Source of the DNA: Rosellinia necatrix
Taxonomy: Eukaryota > Ascomycota > Sordariomycetes > Xylariales > Xylariaceae
Direction: 5' to 3'
DNA length: 64,000 nucleotides
NCBI GenBank assembly: GCA_021209875.1
Contig: JAGYVD010000007.1
Span: 372,001 to 436,000 of the forward strand
Part shown: piece after piece, positions 20,806 to 33,750 of the stretch
Numbering within the stretch: the stretch's first letter is position 1
Layout: each line of letters begins with the position of its first letter
Notes under the pieces: model-generated
Told to the model about the DNA's origin: nothing
The model's input: the letters and a program-made list of their open reading frames with translations, nothing else
Database searches by the model: none
Made by a program: the position numbers and the translations under genes

Positions 20806-23800
20806 TGACGACTAGTGTAGAGCACGGTGAAAGAGGGCAAGTCTGTAAATACTAGGCAACAGCGTCCGCTCGAGACCGACTGGGAGAAGGGATGGACTAT
20901 TCACACGAACTAATCATACGAACAGGTCTGCAAGGAATGAGCACTGAACGCACAACACAACGCAACACAACACAACACCTGGGGCGTGGAGGGAGGGGGG
21001 TAGCAAGGACAACGAGGGTAAGGTGACAAAAGTACGAAATATATATAGAAACAGATGAGCTGATGCACTGCTAGATGGATATATCGGCAAAGGCCAAACC
21101 GGGATGGAAGCAAGCTAGTAGCTCCCCGGGCACGAATCATCAACACGGATAATGGGCTGAAAGCTGAAGCGGGAAGTCCAGAGACAAGCCTTGGACCTAT
21201 CCCCCATCTTATCGATGACCCCCAAGCTCTTTCTCGTATGCGGCCTGAGGCCTGTGGTCTGTGATCTGTCTGACATGCAGAACTCCATTGTCAAGACCGT
21301 GAAGGACCGTAAAGGCTTGCTGGGCAAGCGGATCCAAACCCACCCAAGCCCATCCGGACTACCACGAGCCAGTTGATGATTGGCCATGGTCGGACATGAT
21401 GGCGACTCCGGTAGGACTTTGCTGCTATACGGCTTGCAGCTCGCTTCCTTCCCAAAGAGCAAGTATACTTACTGGGCTAGTTTGTAGATGCGTGAAATGA
21501 ATCCTGATTCCCATTTCTCTCTCTCCCGTTCTTCCCCTCTCCTCTCGTCTCAAAACGCGACTAGGGCATCGGGCGGAGTCTATAGGGCTGTACGATCCGA
21601 CATATGATACGCCAGTAGCATAACGGCTAGTCCAGGATAGGGCTAGCTTAGGAATGCGGGGGCCAAAAAGCGGAGGGGGGGAACAAAGTGGGCAAGCGAC
21701 ACCTTACCGAGACTCGGTGTCCACGCCTACACTAGATAATACTGGGACAGACTGTGGCTTACGTCTAGTGTACAGTACGAAGTACCTAGGCGAGTTACGT
21801 GCAACAGTTTGCCAACAGAGGAAGCAGCAGACAGCTAACTATCTGCCGGACACCACCGTAGCTACCTGCCGGTCGGGTCAGTGAGTGCCTAGGTAGGCAG
21901 GCTACGTAAGACGAGAAGCACCTACTTAAGCGGTGTTCCATAGGCACCTATCACATCTTGATCCAAACGTGTCATCCTAACTCCAAATCTGCCTTTCAAC
22001 AAAAAGATCAAACGGTGTAGGACACTACGAATACAGCTATGAATACAGCCCGCCAAAGCCAATGAGCCAACACGGCCATTATCGATGTCGCACCGTAGGC
22101 CTGACGCCACCACGCGTCCGTGATGCAAAATCCCGGCATCTGCACACAAATAGCCAGCCTCTCGCATATGGCTGTTGTCGTACGACCCTTGAGCCGGCCC
22201 TCAAGCCAATCCCCCCAAACCAATCGCCAAGCAAAGGTGGCCACCCTAGTCATCCGACTTGTTGGGGCATTTTGTGCTTATCGAGATTCGGGACACGAGG
22301 GCCTTGACGAAGGCTGGGAAATAGCGCTGTCTATACCGCAGAGAATGTAATATGACAAGTCCGGAATTTGTTGGCAACCTGAATTTGGGGTTCACGACCG
22401 TACTGATCGTTCACCGCTGGCTGTCTTAGCGTTGTTGAAGCCGAGTTATGCTTCAACCCGCGTCATGGTCGTGTTGTGTGAGCCATGTCCTCAAGACAAA
22501 ACATGAGAGAACTTGACGTATGGGAAGGACACACACGCTGAGGCCGTGTCTTGTAACCAAAAGGCCGATAACGGGACAGCCCAAAGACGGCGAGGGCCGG
22601 GAGCTCTGGGGGGGAAGGGGGGTAAGATCAAACGGAAACGAGGCTCCCTAAGATATCCCCGCCGTTATGGGGTCGGATACCGGCAGAAGTCGATGCGGGA
22701 CAAATAACTCTACCCGACGGAACCAGGTAATAACCACGGGAACCCTCCGACTATCAGTGGCGATGTTGAAGAGGAAGTCAATGGCGAACATGGTGACAAA
22801 CCCCGCATCATCATCATGTCGCCCGAGACTTTTCTACTAAACACAAGGCTGCCAGGACGCCAAGAACTTGTTGTTCATGAGCGACTGGTCAGTATCGATG
22901 CCACGACATTGAGGATGACCGGCATCAATCAATCTCGACTGGCATAAGATGAAATCTGGTGGGGACGCGAGGTTGTGTCCCACGGTGTGCACATGCCCAA
23001 TAAATAATCTGTGATATAGGCCTAGGCAGTAAGCAGATACGTATGACCTAAATTAATCGCCCACCTACTACATATACTAATTACTGAGTCTGTCGGATTG
23101 TGTCCAGGGTTAGGGAACAACGGCAATCATCGAGCTTTGTATCAATGTAAGATGAATTCGCAGCAGACGACAAGTTTTGTTTGCCTCTCCAAATTTGATT
23201 ACGCGCGCATTTGACCTGTAACTGCAATTCGCTTCGTGGCCATAGACTGGTCAAGGCTATAGCGACCTCAATTGTTCACGGCCAACCAAACTATGCCCCG
23301 ATGCGTAGCCTGAGATCTGAGCGTATCATGTTCCATGTTTCGAGCCGTCTATAATTCGTCAACGCCCGCCAGATCTGTGAGGGACTATAACTAACGCCTG
23401 GAAGGATCTGCCGCGCGGAGGAGTCGGGGGCGTAAACACAAGAACACAGACGCAACAGAGGCCCCGCTTCCCAGAATTGACAACTCAGCGAGAATACATA
23501 CCCCCCTTTTCAACATCCGATAGCACCCCATTGCATGCGACCCCGCGTACCTGCGCGGCCTTGGTGTGGCAACACACCGAATTTATTGGGTAAGATCCGC
23601 CATCACTCGGCACAGCACGATATGGTATCAGGCAGGATCTCAAAATTCAAAGTGGACGGGAATAACTCAAATCGGTATTCATATGGTGCATGAAGAATGG
23701 ATACAGCCGACGACCGGAGACGGTATCTGACCTAGACACAACCGATACAGGCTGCGGCGAATATACTCCACGGAAGATCTGAAGCGAATTCTCAGATAAA

Positions 23801-26496
23801 AGGTACAATACATACTCTCCGAAATCTATCAGTATAAGATCGACGCAGATCACCGTCGTCAATCGATGAGCGGCAGGAATTCTAGGCCGCGGGATCGACG
23901 AAATCACAGCCTGGAGCTTTGCTTATGCCAGAGAACTCGCTCCTGCCCCTCCCGGTCGGTATATGCTCCAACTTACTGCGGGACGTAGGGTTCGTGCTGG
24001 TGTGATCTTACTAGGAAGATGCATCATGTAGTGAGATGCACCTGATGACATGATCGAATACACACACGCACACGCACACTCACCACCGGCTTGTGGTCGC
24101 GAACCTCTCTGCCTGCTTCACACGAAGGGGTCACATTTCCGTGCTTCTTCAACCGGATTAGCTGCTCGAGCCGTCGGGCATCGTTTGGTCCTTCAACCAA
24201 CAATTCGATAAGGCGATAGGGCCGAAGGCAGAGCGAAACTGAAACGGGGTCCATCGACCGAGAGCCCCCTGTCGGTTCATCCCGTCGCTAGCTTTCCTAG
24301 TCGTTCTGAATCTCGACCAGATAGCTCTTCCAAGTGCGATCATTGGCTCCGGTGCACGGTAATGATGACCCTTAGATTTGTGGGCCTTAGATTTAGTGTG
24401 CCTGGGCAGGATTGAAGAAAATAAAGTCGGATTAGGCGAGGAGATAGGCATTCATGCACAGGCCGACCCTTCCGATCAACACGAGAAGTTATGCCCCTGC
24501 CAATAGTAATCAATACTATATCAAAGTTGAAGGCGCAGTGTAAGACCAGATCTCGCGGGGATGAGCAAGTGGGAGCGGCACCGTTGAAGGGGGGTATTGT
24601 GCAAGGCCACCACACTATATGCTGTGACCACCCGCCACTTAGCCCTATATTGCGACTTTGACAACGCAGCGCTTAGTCGAGGAACTATCAAGCGAAACAA
24701 GGCGGCCACTTGTCGACCTCTGTCTGGAAGGGCCGTTGTCGACGAATACCCTAGTGTCAAGAGGTCTACAGGCTATCGCATTACAAGCGTTTGTCTCAGA
24801 GGCGACCAGTGTTTGTAGCGGTACGGTACGGTACCACCTACACTTAACGGTGCCAGTACCATTCGTAAGGTGGCCGTGGATGAGAGAAAGCAAGCGCGCG
24901 CGCGCTTAGCAGTCTAACCATCTGTGATATAGTACCCGCGGTTATAGGGGTCCTTCCAATCGCGGGAATGCGAAAATAAGGCATCATTGGCACATTTTAG
25001 AGTCAATCGTCACGGTTAAGGTGCTGCAACCCCCATCAAGTGAAATAGGGAAACGAGCCCGACGAGTAGGTCTTAGCCGAATAGGACGCAGGGTTCCTAC
25101 CAGGATTCACACCATCGTGGTGTCGCGCATACCACTCACACGAGGATTTCGACTTGGGAGCATGAGCACAAATCTAAAAGTCCCTATTCGCATGTTTCAC
25201 AATCCCTGCAGCGCCGAGCATGCCAGCGGCGCGATGTGGCGACGACTCGCTGCTGTTCCTTGCATCAAGAATGCCAAGAGGTGGGAGTGGACCATTGAGA
25301 ACTGAGCCTCTCGCCCTTACTTACCCCTTTTGGGCCAGTTTGCCTGCACACCTAGCAGCAAGCAACTCTCCTCTCCTGCAGCCTTTCTTCCGCCGGAGTT
25401 GGTGTAAGCGAGAATCAGGGACCCGGGGTATTTGGGGGCAAGCTGGGGACGGCAACGTTGTGTTGCCCGACTCATTATTTGACGAGCATGAATGGATAAT
25501 CAGCTCATCACCGCTTTTTGCGATCAAAGGCTATATTGTTGCTATTATGCTTAACTAGTTAGGGTCTAACGGCTTAGTTGTTCTATGCATACAGGCCTGA
25601 TCATGTGGCATGATCGAGCTTAGAAAGAAAGAAGAGACGGGAGAGGAAAGGGGGAGGAATGGAGAACGACCAAAGACACAATCCACAAGCCTATGTATGT
25701 CTGATTCACTAGCAGGCATCGCCATACCTTGACAATGGCCGCTCGGTTACTATAAACAACCCTGGCTTTTCTTTGTGCTTCACACTAGCCCGCCATCGAT
25801 CCTTTCAGATATGGCCGCCCAGAGAAAGCATTCAATGCCGCCACTGGACGCCATCTTGGCTGTTCCTCCCCGGCCAATGACTTGCATCTCGAACGACCCC
25901 TGTTCGCCAGCATGGCGCGGTCCCATGCTCGGCAGTGGAGAGGCAGCTCTAGCTGCCATGCATGCATGCATAGATGCATGCTCCTTTCTGCTTTGTTTAG
26001 TGTACTTACACGACCCGGGGCTCGCAACCCAGTTGCCGATTCCCATGGTTCAGGAAACGTGAATGAAGAGAGCCTTGTTAATATATATCCTTCAGGACGT
26101 CCTCCCTCCGAGGCTCTCCTCCTCCCATTCCGCTCTCTTCTTATTCAAGAATCATCTTGTTTTCTTCATTCACTCCATCTTGCTAGTCGAGCTATATATA
26201 CCCACATTCCTTTCTTCCTCCTCGACTCGGTTGCCATCACCACCATAGCCAAGTTGACTTTGCTATCCCAACCTTTCGTCTCTCTTTCATTCTATATATA
26301 CAAACTTTCCCTGCAAGGCGGGTTATTGACTCTTCTTAACACACAATTACGAACGCCCGGCCCCGCGTTTGTTCTTCACTCTCACTACGTTCTCGTCTCA
26401 ACTAAAATCTTCCCGGGAAGATTATTTCCGCTCTCGCAGTGAAACAGACCTATTACATCCACCACCTAAGTCTGAGACACCGGGTCAAAAAAAAAA
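20806..26496. other. Gene-poor interval of about 5.7 kb
   Basis: No frame here shows a recognisable family, sustained coding bias or consistent exon structure. Base composition is ordinary, unlike the RIPed tract. Visible pieces: a CA/CG dinucleotide run near 24058-24080, a GCGCGC run near 24893-24905, an ATGCATGC repeat near 25960-25982 and, near the glucanase, TATA-like words at about 26190 and 26292 with a pyrimidine-rich leader before the start codon. It may hold noncoding transcripts or strongly decayed genes; I see none I can support. Confidence 0.5.
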
Positions 26497-27423
26497 ATGC
26501 GCTTCCAAGCCGCCATCCTCGCCCTTCTCCCGAGCCTCGCCGCGGCGATCCGGCCGCCTAACGTCAACGGCATGACGCTGACCTGGTTCGACGCCTTCGA
26601 GGGGCCCGCCGGGTCCGCCCCCGACGGCGAGGCCTGGAACATCATGGACAACATCAACACCAACAACGAGGTGCAGGAGTACACGCGCTCGAACAAGAAC
26701 CTGCAGATCAGCGGCGGCGGCACGGTGCAGTTCGTGCCCCGCAAGTCGGGCGGGCAGTGGACGTCGGGGCGGATCGAGTCCAAGGCGTCGTGGACGCCGC
26801 GCGCGGGCGGCGTGATGATGGCGTCGGCCAGCATCCTGGTCGGGGGCAACCCGCAGGCGAACAAGCAGGGGGTCTGGCCGGCCTTCTGGCTCCTCGGCGA
26901 CGCGATCCGGCAGGGCACGCCGTGGCCGGCGTGCGGCGAGATCGACGTGTTCGAGCAGGTCAACGGCGTCGCCACGGGCCACGGCACGCTGCACTGCGGC
27001 ACGGACCAGGGCGGCCCCTGCCACGAGACCACGGGCCGCTCCGGCACCGTGCCCATGCCCCTCGACGGCTTCCACACCTGGTCCGTCAGGATCGACCTCA
27101 CCAACGCCGACTGGCGCGCCCAGACCATCTCCTTCCAGGTCGACGGCGCCACCTACTACACCGTCAGCGGCGCCGACCTCGGCGACGGCCCCGTCTGGTC
27201 CACCCTCGCCCACAGCCCCATGTACATGATCTTCAACGTCGCCGTCGGCGGGGACTGGCCCGGCGCCCCCAATGCCGTAAGTTCTTCCCTCCCTCCCCCC
27301 TAACGCCTCTCCTCTCTCACTCCCAATTGCGAATTGTACACTGACATTCATGTTTCGTAGTTGACACTCGACGGCTACGGCGCTATGCTAGAAGTGCAGT
27401 GGGCGGCCGTGTACAACTCGTAG
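26497..27423 (+). CDS. Secreted glycoside hydrolase family 16 (endo-beta-1,3(4)-glucanase-like)
   Basis: 280 residues. Exon 1 26497-27276, intron 27277-27360 (GTAAGT...TTTCGTAG), exon 2 27361-27423, rejoining as GAPNALTLDGYGAMLEVQWA. Residues 1-17 look like a signal peptide (MRFQAAILALLPSLAAA). The GH16 active-site pattern is GEIDVFEQVNG with Glu148, Asp150 and Glu153 (E-x-D-x-x-E; nucleophile and acid/base glutamates). The N-terminal LTWFDAFEG, RIESKASW and GVWPAFWLLG are typical of the fold (jelly-roll). Such enzymes cut beta-glucans of cell walls or plant material outside the cell. No carbohydrate-binding module or GPI signal is seen. Codon use is very G+C-rich at third positions, like FTA4 and the MARVEL-like gene, so it is not clearly foreign. 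The preceding bases include an A10 run directly before the ATG. Confidence 0.9.
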
Positions 27424-30400
27424 TAGACGTACAACGGGCACACGTTCTATGTTCCAGGCAAAAAAAAAAAAACAAGCAAAAATTACTCTGATAGATACTG
27501 GGTTCGGCCGTACAAAATGGATGGCGTTTAAATGTTAGACGGGATGTCCGGGGTTTTGCTTGGGATATCCTGCTTCTTCTTTTTTTTTTTTTGCTTTATG
27601 TCCGTTGATGATACCTCTTTTTGCTTTATATTTTCGGCCCCTCTGATATAGGCGCGCAGCTCCGGCGAGAGAAGCGAGCCGCGAATGAACAGACGAAGGG
27701 GATAGACGCCGAAATATTTCCCGTGGGCGATGCGTTTTTTTGATTTTATTACGTCGCGCAGCACGTTTCGAGTTTCGAGCGGTTTGCATATTGTGTGCGA
27801 GATGGAAGACGATTATATTCGTATTGTTTAGTTGTCTATTGTGAATAACTAATACAAGCCTCTTTGACGTATACATGCTCCAGCCCCCAAGACTTTGTGA
27901 TTGAAAATATTGAGCAACTTCGGCGGAGGGGATAGCTGTTCCCTTCTTGAGACTAACTTGAACCCATATCTCACACACTCGTGCAAGAATTATGATCGAC
28001 CTATTCAGCTTAAATGCAAAGAGGTTGCCAGCACCGTAGATCATGGATATTTCGAAATTCAACTCCCGACTCACCACAGCTCCATCATCCTTGTCCGATC
28101 ACCCGAAGCCGAAGCAGAAGCCGTATACAAGCCACGACAGCAGCATGAGGGCATCACAATGGTGAGTCAGACACCAAATGCCGGTCTCAGATGGCGCACG
28201 GTCAAATATGCCATATATGATCAATTGGGTGAACCGGCGATACACATGCGCTGAGGGCGAAAAAATCCAGGGCACCTTACCAAAACAAACGAGCATGGAA
28301 CAGGCCCACGGAGGGAAATCAGCAATCATGACGGAGAGGTCTGGGTAAACTCACATCAGTATTCCAAAGATCACCATTCCACATTCATCTATAAAGCACG
28401 ACTGGCCCAAACCGCAAGCTGCATCTTTAATGGACATTTGGTATGCAATAAAGGTTTCACACCGGGCAAACCAGCAATTAAAGGCCGGGCCGAACTATTA
28501 TATCCTATCTGTATACTGCAGCTAGATCACGACAACAAATCGGTTTCAGCCTCAGCACCACGTTAGGTAGAAATAATGAGGGACGGCTCTCTTAGAATTA
28601 TTTCCTAGGGCGAGTCTCGCCCACGGTACCTTGGTACTTCAACATGCGCGATCCGATGATGCTGCCAACACATTAATGGCAAGCGTAAAGTTGACGCGTA
28701 CGCTCGTCCGACCTGCGACGTTGGAGCAGGTGAGTGCCCAGGCTACGGCGATTCGATTCCAGACGCCACATATAGCGGGAGAGTAATTTCATCCACTTAT
28801 ATCGACCATGTCGGACCTTGCCCTCCTCATTCCCGCTCCCTTCGCCCCGCCCCTTTATGCCGTGGTTTGTCCGGCAGGGGCGATAAAATAAATCGACGAA
28901 CGAACTGTCGTGCGCATGTTCCCCCGCTTACTGCTGACCGCCCCCGGCCGCGATGAAGTAGATAATGGGAAACCATCAATAAAATCATCAGTAAGTGACC
29001 TGGCTAAAGATTGCATTCAAGGTCAGGGTTTTTATGGTGAAGCGTTCATATAACTAAAACCTGTATCTCTAATCATATTGGAAATCGCAAGACAGAGCCC
29101 AAGGAAGAATAAATCGTAAATAAGGAGAGTTTCGATCAGCTGAGGGCTTTTTGCGTACTCGGTGATCAATCACATATTCTTCGCCCGGTTTCCTCCGCCG
29201 GGTTGACCAGGATTCCCGGCGTGGGCCATATTTTTTTTTCTCCTCATGTGACAGCCATGGTGATTCCGGGGGAATATGCGTTATGGAGGTCACATTCGTC
29301 TCGATGGAAAATTATCAGACCACCCGGGTTCACTACATGACTCATTCGACGCGGCGTTCTGGATTTTCGAGATCAGCCGTGTCACCAACTCGCGTAGGGC
29401 GTGTAACGCGAGGCATGGGATTCGGGACCGTGTAAAAACCCTCAGCGGCCCGGTGTTGTATGGGGAAGGCGTCGAAACGATACCGGGGGCCGCGTTAGTG
29501 CTCTTTAGGTACTGGCTTCGTAATAACTGCTTGTACTATCAAGTCCGTGTCAGCATCGCCATGCTTCCTGCTGTCATGGGATGGTAGTTGAGACGATATG
29601 ACAATGCTGCTATGATTGCGACAAAGCCAAGCGAAACATGCCACCAAGTTGTAGGCTCTCTTGGTGTTGATCACCTGTGAGGCTTTCCGACTACTTTTGG
29701 GAGTCCCTATGGGCTATTTCAAGTGATCACGGGATGATACTGCGAGTGAATTCAAGGTTATTCGGATCATGTAGCATGACAGCGCCTGCTGTATCAATCA
29801 ACGCTGATAGACAGGGAGGGCGAGAACTTGAATATGATGTACTTTAACCGGTTATAGGTACTACAATCTGGTCAGCTGAGTGCCTTATCGACGCAAACTT
29901 AAAGGTTAGGAAACCTCCCCTTTTAGCTACCAGCTTACCACTTGGGGGGATGGATATATAGATTTTAGATAGATACGGTACACCCGGAAAGGGGGCCGTT
30001 CCCATCCTGTGGCCGAGGATGGACCGAGTTGAAGGATATTTCGTTGGCCTGTGATTGCCATAGCGGAAGCCACATCCACGTGAGTAGATGTCAGTCGGCC
30101 TCACTCACTCTCGCGTTTCATGTACATTTCGTCTCGGCGTTCTGGCGCTGGCTCATGATCAATAGCATACCACAAAGTGTGACCTGCTTACATGCCAGCC
30201 GCCTACAGTACAGAAAATTCTATCACACTTGCCACAGCAACTTGGCCATGGACTGTGTTCCCTAGCAACGAGCGTCTTCTTGCACTGTTTATGATCTCTC
30301 CGTTGCTCTCCTACCGCCCAGAGTTCCCGACATTGTAATCGGGTATCATTTCCCGAATTATGCGGTGTATCATTGTAGTCGGCTCGGCTGCCGCAGTGCT

Positions 30401-31418
30401 CACCGCAGTCATACGTGCTAGGCGCGTATGAATTCGCGGAAGCGTATGATGGATAGCAAGAATACTGACCGTTGATATTCCCCCTCCCGGCTCGGTTAGG
30501 ACCCTTCGTTGAGTGGCTCATGGATAGTGGTTGCCAGCGCCACTTTATGTGCCATATCGTGCATGGTTAATTCCAAACTATAGCCATCATCATGGTCACG
30601 CGTATACGTCGACATGGGGATCCTTGTCCCAGGTAGCTGCCCGCCTTGCATGTACGCATATACCCGAAGCTAGACTCATAACCCCGCAGGATCCCATGAG
30701 AGAGGTTAAGAGGGCGTATAGGTAGTGACGTAGAGTAGAGATAAATATTCCTGGTATGTCTCGGTCTAGGTCTGAAAGGGTTTATAAAGTACGAGGGGCC
30801 GTTCGTCGAGGCCGTTCGTTGACTAGAGGGACATGATAGAAACGGAATAAGGGAGTAGACTTTGGAAAGGTTTGAATATACCAAGGAGGACACATGTACA
30901 CCATTTATAGTAGGTAGGTAGGGAGACTAGTATTCAATTGCCCATACCTAGGTATATCTATCATTTCTTATTGTGGTTGCGCCTTCCTGAGAAGTATTTA
31001 GATATTCGACTTGATAGTAGGTATGCACCTTCCCAGTGATACGTAGCTATCCCGACATCAGATGTAAAAACGAAATACTAAGTACCAACTAGTCCCGTAA
31101 TTTTATTCTCATATCGAGTGGATTTCGACCAGACCGGTCAGGCGTGACGTGAGTTGTTGGGACTACGGGTAAGAGGTATGTATGCCGTGTAACGCAAGAG
31201 CGGAAGACTAAGTTGATTGGTGACACGGTGAGAAAGTATAATACGCACTGTATTACCTCCTGCATCCACACAGTATCCAACCTACACCATACAAGTTAGC
31301 ACCTTGCCTGCCTAACTTAACTTCGCTATGAATGTTTGTCTACTTAAGTATCTACCTACTCCATCACATTGCCAACCCTTTCTCCATCGATCGTAGTTAT
31401 CGTCTACCACCATTCGCC
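27424..31418. other. Gene-poor interval of about 4 kb
   Basis: Apart from a doubtful small frame at 30159-30521, no coding region is supported. There are poly-A/poly-T runs (about 27462, 27583) and a GTAG repeat (about 30911-30923). A sequence resembling a tRNA B box at 28749-28760 lacks a plausible tRNA fold. Confidence 0.5.
30159..30521 (-). CDS. Possible small Ser/Tyr/Asn- and Cys-rich protein, unknown
   Basis: A 120-codon frame starting MSHSTKGPNRAGRGNINGQY. It has a Ser/Tyr/Ala/Asn-rich first half, a central more structured-looking piece (RELWAVGEQRRDHKQCKKTL) and CxxC-type cysteines (SCCGKCDRIFC). Its amino-acid make-up looks more like a real protein than neighbouring chance frames, but I do not recognise the family, and codon third positions are not strongly biased. 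The 3' end may hide an intron. It stands alone in a gene-poor interval. Confidence 0.3.
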   Translation of the reverse strand: MSHSTKGPNRAGRGNINGQYSCYPSYASANSYAPSTYDCGEHCGSRADYNDTPHNSGNDTRLQCRELWAVGEQRRDHKQCKKTLVAREHSPWPSCCGKCDRIFCTVGGWHVSRSHFVVCY

Positions 31419-33750
31419 ATGGCGTCGGCCATAGACTCTGACGCGCAAGCCACAAATCTAGCGAGAGCAAGGGCATATTACGGTGAAAAACAGTTCCCTA
31501 AAGCAACGGCTATCTTTAAGCAGGTTAGGCCATGCACCTCCACCCACGTCGTCGATTGTTTACCTACTAGCCATATCAGATCAATATCACCACCATATTA
31601 CTACCATGTCGCGCTGCCATGCCATACCACTGCCGTCTCATTATTATCTCATTACTATCATCCATAACTGCCGACCCGCGTCACTGACATCCAACCTTCC
31701 TAGGTCGCGAACGCGTGCGTCTGTGGTGTGCCGGTCAGAACCGTCGCCTGTTATTGCAAGTCTCTAGTGCCTGCAATCGCAAACGGCACCGTCGAGGCCG
31801 AACTCAGGAAGAGGTGCATCTGTTCTGCCAAATCCGACGTGCGCTGCAGGAATGACTTCCACCTCAATGCCCTGGACGGACTAGCAGCTGCCCTTGAGGC
31901 AAAGCGCCTCTACGATGCCGCCAGTGTGATCGCCGAGGCCATGGTTAACCTGGCGCCTCGTGAGCCCAAGGTATACCATGATTTATCCCGCCCAAGGCAA
32001 AAGGGCGTCGCCGCTAGCGCAAACGTACGTCACTAACCATGCATCTGCAAGGGCTTTCTTCGCCTCGGGAGGCTTTTACGTCTTCAACGTTCATACCGCC
32101 AGGCATTCCAGACATACCAGCAGGGAATCGATCTGGTGGGCAAGAAGAACCCTTCCCACCCGCTTCTCCCCGTGAGCACCACCGCGGAGATCAATATACA
32201 GTCTGCTCACCTACTTCATAGATGCTACGCCAAATGAGAGACAAGGTCAAACGCCTCGCCGTTGCTACCGACCCTCTTCCAATTTTGCCCCTTGAACTCG
32301 TCGCCATGATCTTTAGGAACTTAGACTTTCGATCCTTGTGGTAAACACGCATTTCCCCTGACGGACGTGAACAGGATGCTGATCATGAATACCAGCCATT
32401 GTTTACGGGTGTCGAAAAGTTGGAAGGATTTGCTTACTACTAGAGATATGACAATCCAGTCATTATGGCGAGTTCAATACTTTGATCGTTGTGCGAAGGC
32501 CGTCCGTTTGGGCCACCTTCAAAAATACGCGGCCTATTCGGGGGCACACGTCACCGAGCTTATCATTAGAGATTGCCGTCAATTCGGCATAGGCACCGAC
32601 ACGCTCCGGTGGGTTGCGGCTTCGTGCCGGAGTTTGAAAGCCCTCAAGTTACAAGCGCCGAGAGAAATGGACCCGCTGGCTGATGTTGGCTTGACGATTA
32701 ACTTATGCGTGCCTCAACTAACTAGCCTGTATCTCGGGTTCTACGCGCCGTTTCTTTTAGACTTTGTCCGCAAAATAATCACCGTGTCGGCCGCGACGCT
32801 TCAAGAACTGACGATTTTGAATTTCCCGAGTCGATTAAACAGGCGTGTTGGGAGCGCGGAGACGGCAACTTGGCCGGTGCTCCAACGTCTTCAAACCCTC
32901 CGTCTCGGCGGCCCTCCGCTTAAAGAGAAGTCGATTTTTAATATCGTGAGTTTTTCAGTCCTAAGATCGGGTTCATCGCTTATCTGGGCGTGAGTAGTCA
33001 TCCTTCATGCACATTTCTCCCAACGTGGAGGAGGTTTGGTTAGAAGGTGCTTATGTCATATGTCCAGAGGGCATCGAACATCCCAACAACCCTTGGCCCC
33101 GTTTGAAGAGAGTATTCGTGGGCCAAGAGGTCAGCTGGCAGCGGCTAGCCGAAGCGCCATTTCCCCTACCACCGGAACTCGAGGAGCTTCATCTCATGCA
33201 CTGCGACCACATCTTTTCTTTCCTGGCAGGTCCGTTTATAGAAGATCCTAATACATATCCGGAGTTCAATAATCTTCGAAAATTTACGCTCCGTGACCGG
33301 TTACCCAGCCACGATGCATGGTCGGGCTATCTGCAGAGGTGGGTAAGGCCTAGTCTTGAATCGGGCACATTGAAAGAATTGGGAATGATGTTTCCTAAGC
33401 CACACCCATCCTGGCTCAGGAGCGACGAGCTCAGATTCCTCAGCCTCAAAGGTCTTTCTTTCGAGTTTGGTACGGACCAGTTCGCCATCGACGACGCGCT
33501 CTCCGACCTTCTTGAGCGCTTCCCTAACCTCGAAGGTCTGGACATCGCACAAGAACCCTTGAGCAATGCGGTGTTGGCCAGGGCCATTCGGAAAGGCGTC
33601 AGGGTCATCTATCATCGTGGCGAATACCACAAGAGGACTGACTTACGGGAATGGGCTCTGGAAAATTACAAAGCGCGGGTCATCCAGAGCGACTATATTC
33701 TCAACTTGCCGATGTATCTACCCGATGAGAGATATAAAGACTTTTATTGA
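31419..33750 (+). CDS. TPR/F-box/LRR protein, Pof3/Dia2-like SCF substrate receptor
   Basis: Six exons: 31419-31523, 31704-31970, 32052-32171, 32222-32340, 32396-32945, 32998-33750 (637 residues). All introns are GT-AG; for the fourth, the acceptor at 32395 (55-bp intron) is chosen over one at 32374, which would make a 34-bp intron. Residues 1-165 hold TPR-like helices (NLARARAYYGEKQFPKATAI; LAAALEAKRLYDAASVIAEA; GFLRLGRLLRLQRSYRQAFQ) split by a Cys-rich insert (CVCG...CYC...CICS...RC). The F-box follows at about 185-225 (LPILPLELVAMIFRNLDF). Then a leucine-rich repeat-like C-terminus. TPR plus F-box plus LRR is the layout of yeast Dia2 and fission yeast Pof3, nuclear SCF subunits in replication and genome stability. 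Function is inferred from that layout. Confidence 0.85.

Noticed and set aside
26757..27344. Alternative frames across the GH16 gene on both strands
   Set aside because: Arg/Pro/His-rich translations of a G+C-rich gene; the GH16 frame has signal peptide, active site and splice sites.
28740..28765. tRNA-like B box (GATTCGATTCC)
   Set aside because: No matching acceptor stem, A box or anticodon arm could be laid out around it.
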